Assembly (NCBI GenBank): GCA_023433445.1
Contig: JAEZCS010000198.1
Span: 1-7,149, forward strand
DNA from: Pseudomonadota bacterium
Lineage (GTDB): Bacteria; Pseudomonadota; Alphaproteobacteria; Sphingomonadales; Sphingomonadaceae
Direction of reading: 5' to 3'
Length of the DNA: 7,149 nucleotides
In this document: piece after piece, positions 1 through 5,596 of the stretch
Layout of the letters: the number at the start of each line of letters is the position of its first letter
How positions within the stretch are numbered: the first letter of the stretch is position 1
Translations under genes and position numbers: made by a program
Notes under the pieces: generated by a model
The model's input: the letters and a program-made list of their open reading frames with translations, nothing else
Told to the model about the DNA's origin: nothing
The model's database searches: none

Positions 1-1059
1 CGGAGCAATGCCCGCCCGCCACGCCATGATCCTGCACTCCAGCCGCCCCGCGCAAAAAGTCTGCGCCATCACCGGCCAACTGTCCGCCGCGCTCGCCTTG
101 CCCAATTCCACCAGAAATGCTCTCGCCCCCGGCGCGATGGCGATCAGCCTCACGCCGCCCATGATCTGGCCGACCGCCCCTGCGCCAATCGCTTCCTGCG
201 GCTTGGCCGTCAAAGCCGCGAGCTCGGATCCACCCGGCGCCAGGATGCCCGGCAACTCGCTCGCTCCCTCCCGATGCGCAACCGACAGGCGGGCAATCCG
301 CCCGATCACCGGCTCCATAGATTCCCGCGCCAACCGGAACGCAGGCGGCGTCCCCCACCAGCCCCGCCAACGGAAGAAGAGGTGCGTTCCCACCGCCGTG
401 ATCTTGTCCAGGCTGCTGCTCCAATAGGGCACCACCCAATCCGTGTGATAATGGGTTGCATGGCCCACCGGCTTGAACACCCTGCCAGCCAGCGCGGCCT
501 TGGCAATCTCGCGCGCCCGTTCCCAAGCCGAAGGGCTCGGCGTACGTGCCAGCGCCCCGTCACATGTGAACGTGAACTGGCAGCCGGTGGAACGTTCCTG
601 CCCCTGAAAAACGACGCCGCACACCGTGTTCGGGAAAGCAGGGTGCCGCACGCGATTCAGCACTACCTGTGCGACTGCACGCTCGCCAACCGCGTCATCT
701 CCGGCCTCGTAAAGCTGCGCGGCCGCCAGACAGTCGATCGCTCGCGCAAGATCGCGCTCCGACCCGCTGAATATGAACGGCCGCGCTGCCGGATTCGGCA
801 GATGAGAAAATGGTACGGCGGCATTCAATGCCTGCGCCTGATCGCGATCCAGTTGGTAAAGCTCCACCGGCTGCACGACCGGAGCAGCCGTCGTCGGCCG
901 CTTCATCCGTGCCCGCTGCACCAGCGCTACCTGCGCCACTTCGGCCGCAGGGGCGCGAGACTCCAAATGCGCCACTAGCGCAGGAAGGCCAGCGAATAGC
1001 AGAAGCCAGATCAGCCACATCGCCCGATGCGGCTGTCCGCCGGTGGTAGCGTCAATCAT
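1..1059 (-). CDS. SleB-type cell wall hydrolase (Hydrolase_2 family), 3' end cut by window
   Basis: 353 codons are visible and the frame runs off the left edge, so the C-terminus is missing. The frame is open throughout. Residues 14-30 are a hydrophobic stretch after an Arg (AMWLIWLLLF), so the protein has a signal peptide or a membrane anchor and acts in the periplasm. Residues 109-230 match the SleB/CwlJ Hydrolase_2 domain: DCLAAAQLYEAGDDAVGERA, then VAQVVLNRVRHPAFPNTVCG, then GCQFTFTCDG (159-168) and ATHYHTDW (201-208). Glu118 in YEA is at the position of the catalytic Glu known in SleB lytic transglycosylases. The role is therefore cleavage of peptidoglycan glycan strands; the germination role of Bacillus SleB does not apply to a non-sporulating host. 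Residues 232 onward are not explained by the domain. The ATG at 1059 is the first start after the in-frame cysK stop; its ribosome binding site is weak (GGA, 6 nt spacing). Met14 (1020) is an alternative start. The gene begins 18 bp after cysK, so it is probably cotranscribed. Confidence 0.88.
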   Translation of the reverse strand, partial: MIDATTGGQPHRAMWLIWLLLFAGLPALVAHLESRAPAAEVAQVALVQRARMKRPTTAAPVVQPVELYQLDRDQAQALNAAVPFSHLPNPAARPFIFSGSERDLARAIDCLAAAQLYEAGDDAVGERAVAQVVLNRVRHPAFPNTVCGVVFQGQERSTGCQFTFTCDGALARTPSPSAWERAREIAKAALAGRVFKPVGHATHYHTDWVVPYWSSSLDKITAVGTHLFFRWRGWWGTPPAFRLARESMEPVIGRIARLSVAHREGASELPGILAPGGSELAALTAKPQEAIGAGAVGQIMGGVRLIAIAPGARAFLVELGKASAADSWPVMAQTFCAGRLECRIMAWRAGIAP

Positions 1060-1077
1060 CGCGTGTCCAGCGCTGAC

Positions 1078-2007
1078 CTATTCGGGCAAGAAATCAGGCA
1101 CCGACAAATAGCGCTCGCCGGTGTCATAGTTGAAGCCCAGAACGCGGCTGCCGGGTGGGAGTTCCTTCAGCTTCTGAGCGATCGCCGCCAGGGTCGCCCC
1201 GGACGAAATACCTACAAGCATACCTTCCTCGCGAGCAGCACGGCGGGCATATTCCTTAGCATCTGCCGGGTCGATCTGGATCACGCCATCCAGCAATTGC
1301 GTGTGCAGATTTGCCGGGATGAAGCCCGCGCCGATGCCTTGGATCGGATGGGGGCCGGGCTGTCCACCGCTGATGACTGGGGAAAGGGTTGGTTCGACCG
1401 CATATACCTTCAGGTTGGGCCAAAGCTTCTTCAGCACTTCGGCGACGCCAGTAATATGGCCGCCGGTCCCAACGCCGGTAATCAGCGCGTCGAGGGGGCT
1501 GTTTACAAAGTCGGCAGCGATTTCCTGCGCGGTTGTACGGACATGCACGTCGATATTGGCGCTGTTCTCAAACTGCTGCGGCATCCACGATCCGGGTGTT
1601 TGCTCGACCAACTCGAGCGCGCGCTCAATCGCGCCCTTCATGCCCTTTTCACGCGGGGTCAGGTCGAACGATGCGCCGTAAGCCAGCATGAGCCGACGAC
1701 GCTCCACTGACATGCTTTCCGGCATGACGAGGATCAGCTTATAACCCTTTACCGCCGCTACCATGGCCAAGCCCACGCCGGTGTTGCCGGAAGTCGGCTC
1801 GATGATTGTGCCGCCGGGTTTCAGATCGCCTGATGCTTCGGCCGCCTCGATCATGGCTAGCGCAATGCGGTCCTTTATCGACCCGCCCGGATTGGAACGT
1901 TCCGACTTGATCCAGACTTCGGCACCATCAGGCGCGTCGGTAAACAGGCGGCTTACCCGGATATGCGGCGTGTTGCCGATGGTTTCGAGAATATTGGCAG
2001 CTTTCAT
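1078..2007 (-). CDS. cysK: Cysteine synthase A (O-acetylserine sulfhydrylase)
   Basis: This is a complete 309-residue PLP enzyme of fold type II, close to the usual CysK length. It makes L-cysteine and acetate from O-acetylserine and sulfide in the cytoplasm. Visible family motifs are: GNTP (11-14); the PLP lysine motif SNPGGSIKDR (38-47) with Lys45 as the Schiff-base lysine; the substrate loop TSGNTG (72-77); QFEN (145-148); the phosphate-binding loop GVGTGG (178-183); GIGAGFIPANL (224-234); Ser268 in GISSGA, which contacts the PLP ring nitrogen in this family; and the CysK-like C-terminus YDTGERYLS (294-302). There is no N-terminal or C-terminal regulatory domain, so cystathionine beta-synthase with CBS domains is unlikely. 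Small departures from the usual pattern are His15 after GNTP, NSAN instead of NPAN, and TTAQEI instead of TTGPEI. The ATG overlaps the stop of the MFS gene as ATGA, and AGGAG lies 8 nt upstream, so translational coupling is likely. Confidence 0.95.
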   Translation of the reverse strand: MKAANILETIGNTPHIRVSRLFTDAPDGAEVWIKSERSNPGGSIKDRIALAMIEAAEASGDLKPGGTIIEPTSGNTGVGLAMVAAVKGYKLILVMPESMSVERRRLMLAYGASFDLTPREKGMKGAIERALELVEQTPGSWMPQQFENSANIDVHVRTTAQEIAADFVNSPLDALITGVGTGGHITGVAEVLKKLWPNLKVYAVEPTLSPVISGGQPGPHPIQGIGAGFIPANLHTQLLDGVIQIDPADAKEYARRAAREEGMLVGISSGATLAAIAQKLKELPPGSRVLGFNYDTGERYLSVPDFLPE

Positions 2008-3308
2008 TTGGCCTTCTCCTGGCTGATGTCGGCCTCCCTTAAGTCGGGTGGGTCGAAGGTACGTGCAAGGCGCAACTCGGGAAAAAGCCGCGCCCAGATT
2101 AGGGTGATCACGATAGCGCCGATGCCGCCGCCGATCACCGCGATGACGGGCCCCACCAGCGCAGCGAGGAAACCGGATTCTGCTTCACCCAACTCATTCG
2201 AAGCTGAAATGGTGAGTTGGGATAGGCTGGACACCCGACCGCGCATGGCATCGGGAGTGTGAAGCTGGATCAGAGATTGGCGTACATAGACCGACACCAT
2301 GTCAGCAGCTCCCAGCAGTACCAAAGCGCAAATGCCGATCTCCATCGCAATGTTACGGGGGATGAAGGCGGTAGCGCCGAACAGGATGGTTGAAAGCCCG
2401 AAGATGATGACAGCCGCCAGCATCTTTAGCCCTACCTCCGATCGCATCGGACGAAAGGAGAAGAAGAGCGCCATGACCCCGGCGCCGATAGCTGGTGATG
2501 CGGCCAGATGTCCAAGCCCCGTTGATCCGACTTTCAAGATGTCGCGCGCGTAGACTGGTAGCAGCGCGGTTGCTCCTGCCAGGAGCACCGCAAAGAGATC
2601 GAGCGTGATGGTGGCAAGGACGAGCCGGTTCGATCGCACATAGGTCAGGCCGTCCAGCATCTGTCGGACGGGATGGCGGCTTGTATCGCGTGGCGGCTGC
2701 TTGACCGGACCGATCAACAACATACCGCCTAGCGCGACTGCGAACAGGCCGGAAGCGAGGGCATAGGCCCCCCAAGAGGTCATGGCATATACATAACCGC
2801 CCAACGCCGGCCCGATGATCATGCCCGCCTGCCAAGCCACACTGGACAAGGCAATCGCGTTTGGCAGCACATCGCGCGGCACCAGATTGGGCGCCAGCGC
2901 GCCATAGGCGGGCCCGTTGAAAGCCCGCGCGATGCCTACGATGGCGGCGATTCCGAAGATCAGCGGCAGGCTTACCCAGCCTTCATAGGTGGCGAATGCC
3001 AGCAGCGCGGACGCCGTCATCAGCATTGCCAGGGTCAACCGAGCGATATGGCGCCGGTCGAAATGATCGGCGACCCATCCGGTCAGGGGAGTAAGAAAGA
3101 ACAGCGGCACGAACTGCGCCAAACCGATCAGGCCAAGCTGAGCAGCGGCGCCTGATGTACTCATGCTCTCCCGGGCGACATTATAGGCCTGCCAACCCAG
3201 GACAGTCATCATGCTATACTGAGCGAGCACGCCCGCGATCCGTCCAAGCAGATAGGCGCGGAAATCGTCGAAGCGCAGCGGATGGCGGGAAGGAGTGGGC
3301 GCCTGCAT
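2004..3308 (-). CDS. MFS exporter, EntS/MFS_3-like
   Basis: A 434-residue integral inner-membrane protein with about 12 hydrophobic segments, roughly two halves of six split by a polar loop near 202-226. The MFS motif A is clear between segments 2 and 3: GWVADHFDRRHIARL (77-91), with Asp81 and Arg85/Arg86. The motif TPDAMRGRVSSL (351-362) is typical of the EntS-type MFS_3 family, whose known members are drug:H+ antiporters or siderophore exporters. The most likely role is proton-driven export of a small molecule; the substrate is not visible. An in-frame TAA at 3318-3320 lies just upstream, so the ATG at 3308 is the first possible start, although no clear Shine-Dalgarno sequence precedes it. 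Its stop overlaps the cysK start by 4 nt, so the two are cotranscribed. Export of cysteine, O-acetylserine or a related thiol is a reasonable guess from context only. The C-terminal 20 residues are polar and cytoplasmic. Confidence 0.88.
   Translation of the reverse strand: MQAPTPSRHPLRFDDFRAYLLGRIAGVLAQYSMMTVLGWQAYNVARESMSTSGAAAQLGLIGLAQFVPLFFLTPLTGWVADHFDRRHIARLTLAMLMTASALLAFATYEGWVSLPLIFGIAAIVGIARAFNGPAYGALAPNLVPRDVLPNAIALSSVAWQAGMIIGPALGGYVYAMTSWGAYALASGLFAVALGGMLLIGPVKQPPRDTSRHPVRQMLDGLTYVRSNRLVLATITLDLFAVLLAGATALLPVYARDILKVGSTGLGHLAASPAIGAGVMALFFSFRPMRSEVGLKMLAAVIIFGLSTILFGATAFIPRNIAMEIGICALVLLGAADMVSVYVRQSLIQLHTPDAMRGRVSSLSQLTISASNELGEAESGFLAALVGPVIAVIGGGIGAIVITLIWARLFPELRLARTFDPPDLREADISQEKAK
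2016..2020 (-). promoter_or_regulatory. Ribosome binding site of cysK inside the MFS gene
   Basis: AGGAG lies 8 nt before the cysK ATG, inside the last codons of the upstream exporter gene. Together with the ATGA overlap it fixes the cysK start and supports translational coupling. Confidence 0.75.
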
Positions 3309-3337
3309 AGGATTTTCTTACCGTGTGCGCAGCGTTA

Positions 3338-3347
3338 CGCAATTGCG
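3338..3347. repeat. 10-bp perfect palindrome upstream of the MFS gene
   Basis: CGCAATTGCG is its own reverse complement and sits 29 bp before the MFS start codon. It lies within a wider GCGCA...TGCGC inverted pattern (about 3327-3348). Its position suits a regulator binding site, but a 10-bp palindrome in GC-rich DNA can occur by chance. No convincing promoter was seen: the best pair on the minus strand, TTGCCG (3380-3385) with AATAGC read as GCTATT (3357-3362) at 17 nt, is weak. Confidence 0.3.
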
Positions 3348-3411
3348 CGGGTAGAGAATAGCGACAGCAGTTATTGCCCCGGCAAAACTCCTGCTTGGGT
3401 GCTTCCCCAAA

Positions 3412-3816
3412 TCAACGTCCGGGATCAAGCAAGATGCCGCTTACCGAACCGTTGCGCACAGAACATATGAAGGGCACAGACCGCTGGTCACCAACTGGGC
3501 CGACTTCACCCTCTACCTCCCATCCGGTCGCCATCGACCTTGCGTTCACACGCCCCAAAATGCGCGCGCTGGCACCTGCTTCCTCTCGTGCCTTCGCGGC
3601 GCAGGCGTCGCGAGCAGCGGTGGTGCTGCGGATGGAGCCGTAGATCGGCGAGGCATAGGGCTGCCGCTTCGCATCACGCTCGGCTTGGCGGTCGCGAACG
3701 ATGTCGCTGACGATCGCGGCGTCGGCCGCGCGGCGCAGGTCTCGATAGTCCTGCGCCTCAACAGGCAAGGCAACAGTCATGGCCAGAGCGCAAATGGCAG
3801 TGCTTCCGATACGCAT
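3412..3816 (-). CDS. Small exported protein of unknown function
   Basis: A 134-residue protein that I do not recognise. It begins with a standard Sec signal peptide: a short basic start (MRIG), a hydrophobic core (about 5-17) and a likely cleavage after VEA at residue 21, giving a mature periplasmic protein of about 113 residues. Residues 24-52 are highly charged and probably helical (RDLRRAADAA, then a Arg/Asp/Glu/Lys-rich run). The C-terminal part looks like a small beta-rich domain: GWEVEGEVG (98-106), PFICSVRNGSVSGILLD (115-131). Two cysteines remain in the mature protein (Cys72, Cys118) and could form a disulfide. The start is chosen by the strong AAAGGAG 7 nt upstream and the signal peptide. 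A longer reading from 3939 would overlap the ATPase gene by about 100 bp and bury the signal peptide. It starts 25 bp after the ATPase stop, so cotranscription is likely. Nothing shows a functional link. Confidence 0.75.
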   Translation of the reverse strand: MRIGSTAICALAMTVALPVEAQDYRDLRRAADAAIVSDIVRDRQAERDAKRQPYASPIYGSIRSTTAARDACAAKAREEAGASARILGRVNARSMATGWEVEGEVGPVGDQRSVPFICSVRNGSVSGILLDPGR

Positions 3817-3823
3817 GCTGCTT

Positions 3824-3830
3824 CTCCTTT
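3824..3830 (-). promoter_or_regulatory. Ribosome binding site of the small exported protein
   Basis: AAAGGAG is followed by 7 nt and then the ATG at 3816. It decides between this start and the longer upstream reading, and shows that the short gene is a real translated unit. Confidence 0.75.
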
Positions 3831-3841
3831 CGAGACAAGCC

Positions 3842-5473
3842 CTATTTGAAAAGGCCACCCAATATGCCGCGCACGAGTTGCCCCGCCAAGCCTCCGCTGG
3901 AAGAACGGCGGCTCGATCCTCCAAAAACCGCCCGGCCAAGCTCGTTGGCGACTTGTCGGCCTACCGATGACGCGGCGGAACGCGTGGCGGACTGAACTGC
4001 CCGATCGAGGGCAGAGGGTTTCGCAGCTTCTCGCGCAGCAGCCGCGTCCCGCCTCGCTTGTTCTTTAAGCTCCGCTTCCCTCTGCCTCGCCTCTAATTTT
4101 TCTTGAACCGCGACAGCTTTGTCGGCTTCCGCCTTGGCTTTGGCTGCTTGAGAGGCTGCAGCCGCCGCTTGCCCCCGAGCCGCTAATATCTCCTCGGCGG
4201 ATTCGCGATCGACAGCTTCGTCATACTTTCCTTCGCATGGAGAGATGGATTGGATGATCGCCCGTTCCTTTGCGTCGACCGGACCCAAGCGGGACCGGGG
4301 CGGTGCGATCAGAGTGCGTTGAACGATGCCGGGTGAGCCGTCTTCCTGCAGCAGCGAAACCAGCGCTTCGCCGACCTTCAATTCCGTGATTGCGGTTTCA
4401 ACGTCCAGATCAGGATTTATGCGAAAAGTCTGGGCCGCAGCCTTAATAGCCTTCTGGTCTCGCGGCGTGAACGCCCGCAAGGCGTGCTGAATGCGATTGC
4501 CGAGCTGCCCCGCTACCTCTTCGGGAATGTCTATCGGGTTCTGCGTGACGAAATAGACACCCACGCCTTTGGAGCGAATCAGGCGGACGACTTGCTCGAT
4601 TTTATCCGTCAGCGCTTTGGGCGCGTCATCGAATAGCAGATGCGCCTCGTCAAAGAAGAAGACCAAGACCGGTTTGTCCGGATCGCCAACTTCGGGGAGC
4701 GTTTCGAACAATTCGCTCAACAGCCAAAGCAGGAAGGTCGTGTACAGCTTCGGGCTCTGCATCAGCTTGTCTGCGGCCAGGATGTTGACATAGCCGCGCC
4801 CTTGATCATCGACCTTCAGGAAGTCGCGGATATCAAGCGCGGGCTCGCCAAAGAAATGGCTACCGCCCTGACTATCCAATTGCAGCAGCTGGCGCTGGAT
4901 CGCGCCCACGCTTGCTTTGGTGACGTTGCCATATCGGCTGGAAAGTTGATCCGCATTCTCAGCGCAATAGGCGAGCATTGATTGCAGGTCGCCAAGGTCG
5001 AGCAGCAACAGCCCTTCCTCATCTGCGTATCGGAACGCGATGGAGAGCACGCCCTCCTGTGTGTCGTTAAGGCCCATCAACCGTGCGAGGAGGAGCGGCC
5101 CCATTTCGCTGACGGTGGTGCGGATCGGATGACCTTGCTCGCCATAAAGGTCCCAGAAGATTGCGGGGTTGTCAGCAAAGCCATAATTTTCCAGCCCAAG
5201 CTCCTTCGCCCGAGCGACGAGCTTGTCGGCATTTTTCGCCATAGGCGATCCTGCCATCGCGATGCCTGACAAATCGCCTTTTACGTCGGCGAGAAAGACT
5301 GGAACCCCAAGGGCCGAGAAGCCCTCGGCGATCCCCTGCAGCGTCACCGTCTTGCCCGTTCCCGTAGCGCCTGCGATTAGTCCGTGGCGGTTGGCTCGGC
5401 GTAGACTGAGTAATTGGGGGATGCCGCCGCCCGCATCAACTGCGCCAAGGCCGATGAAAATGCCGTCGCTCAT
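3842..5473 (-). CDS. HerA-like P-loop ATPase, YjgR/DUF853 family
   Basis: A 543-residue cytoplasmic ATPase. Walker A is GATGTGKT (35-42, Lys41), in the context NRHGLIAGATGTGKTVTLQG. Walker B is PVLVFFFDEAHLL (268-280), with Asp275-Glu276 and the DEAH arrangement. YFVTQNPIDIPEEV (307-320) contains the sensor-like Gln311. RIQHALRAFTPRDQKA (327-342) carries arginines that could act as an arginine finger. PPRSRLGPV (391-399) is typical of DUF853. The family belongs to the HerA/FtsK superfamily; its members are thought to form ring ATPases, but their substrate is not established. Residues 420-486 are an Ala/Glu/Arg/Lys-rich, probably coiled-coil segment. The tail (500-543) is Ser/Gly/Arg-rich and ends in an amphipathic segment, GQLVRGILGGLFK. 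The start is secure: an in-frame TGA lies two codons upstream of the ATG at 5473, and GGGGAG is 8 nt away. No nurA-like nuclease lies beside it, so a HerA-NurA end-resection pair is not supported. Confidence 0.9.
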   Translation of the reverse strand: MSDGIFIGLGAVDAGGGIPQLLSLRRANRHGLIAGATGTGKTVTLQGIAEGFSALGVPVFLADVKGDLSGIAMAGSPMAKNADKLVARAKELGLENYGFADNPAIFWDLYGEQGHPIRTTVSEMGPLLLARLMGLNDTQEGVLSIAFRYADEEGLLLLDLGDLQSMLAYCAENADQLSSRYGNVTKASVGAIQRQLLQLDSQGGSHFFGEPALDIRDFLKVDDQGRGYVNILAADKLMQSPKLYTTFLLWLLSELFETLPEVGDPDKPVLVFFFDEAHLLFDDAPKALTDKIEQVVRLIRSKGVGVYFVTQNPIDIPEEVAGQLGNRIQHALRAFTPRDQKAIKAAAQTFRINPDLDVETAITELKVGEALVSLLQEDGSPGIVQRTLIAPPRSRLGPVDAKERAIIQSISPCEGKYDEAVDRESAEEILAARGQAAAAASQAAKAKAEADKAVAVQEKLEARQREAELKEQARRDAAAAREAAKPSALDRAVQSATRSAASSVGRQVANELGRAVFGGSSRRSSSGGLAGQLVRGILGGLFK

Positions 5474-5481
5474 GCGTCATG

Positions 5482-5487
5482 CTCCCC
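5482..5487 (-). promoter_or_regulatory. Ribosome binding site of the HerA-like ATPase
   Basis: GGGGAG lies 8 nt before the ATG at 5473. Another ATG at 5480 lies between them but is in a different frame. Confidence 0.65.
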
Positions 5488-5514
5488 AAAAGCATCGGGC
5501 CGTGCCTACCAGAC

Positions 5515-5544
5515 CCTATCTCACCACCTTAGTGGTGAGATAGG
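5515..5544 (-). terminator. Perfect 13-bp stem hairpin between the protease and ATPase genes
   Basis: On the + strand, CCTATCTCACCAC (5515-5527) and GTGGTGAGATAGG (5532-5544) are exact reverse complements around the loop CTTA. The repeat lies 52 bp after the protease stop and 41 bp before the ATPase start. It is the only strong hairpin in the window's gaps. Neither strand has a T-run after the stem, so it is not a classic intrinsic terminator. It could end or protect the protease transcript, be an operator, or act in the leader of the ATPase mRNA. The rest of this gap (5545-5596) shows only a short CGTTG/CAACG stem and no clear promoter. The hairpin itself is certain; the terminator role is not. 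Confidence 0.45.
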
Positions 5545-5596
5545 CAGTCCGGCAAGCGCGACCCGTTGCGATCTTCAACGCGCGATTTTTGGAAGC

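Noticed and set aside
274..978. Long plus-strand open frame (234 codons) opposite the hydrolase gene
   Set aside because: It is antisense to a frame with clear Hydrolase_2 motifs. Its product is Arg/His/Pro-rich with no recognisable domain, as expected for a shadow frame in GC-rich DNA.
695..1018. Minus-strand frame of 107 codons in the hydrolase region
   Set aside because: It is in a different frame from the hydrolase, low in complexity (Gly/Ala/Ser/Arg) and has no motifs. The hydrolase frame runs open through the whole region.
1027..1710. Plus-strand open frame (227 codons) opposite cysK
   Set aside because: It is antisense to a well-supported cysK with all PLP-enzyme motifs; no domain and no good ribosome binding site.
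2353..2835. Minus-strand frame of 160 codons inside the MFS gene
   Set aside because: It is out of frame with the transporter and Arg/His/Pro-rich, and the transporter frame has clear MFS motifs.
3355..3385. Sigma-70-like promoter for the MFS-cysK-hydrolase unit (TTGCCG and TATTCT or GCTATT)
   Set aside because: The -10 matches are poor, and the better -10 (TATTCT) gives a 19-nt spacer. Too weak to list as a promoter.
3412..3939. Longer version of the small exported protein starting at 3939
   Set aside because: It would overlap the ATPase gene by about 100 bp and place the signal peptide internally. The ATG at 3816 has a strong ribosome binding site and a proper signal peptide.
3842..5473. 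HerA-NurA DNA-end-processing or anti-phage (HerA-containing) defence system
   Set aside because: The ATPase fits the YjgR/DUF853 family. There is no nuclease, SIR2, DUF4297 or other defence partner next to it; the neighbours are a small exported protein and a Do protease.
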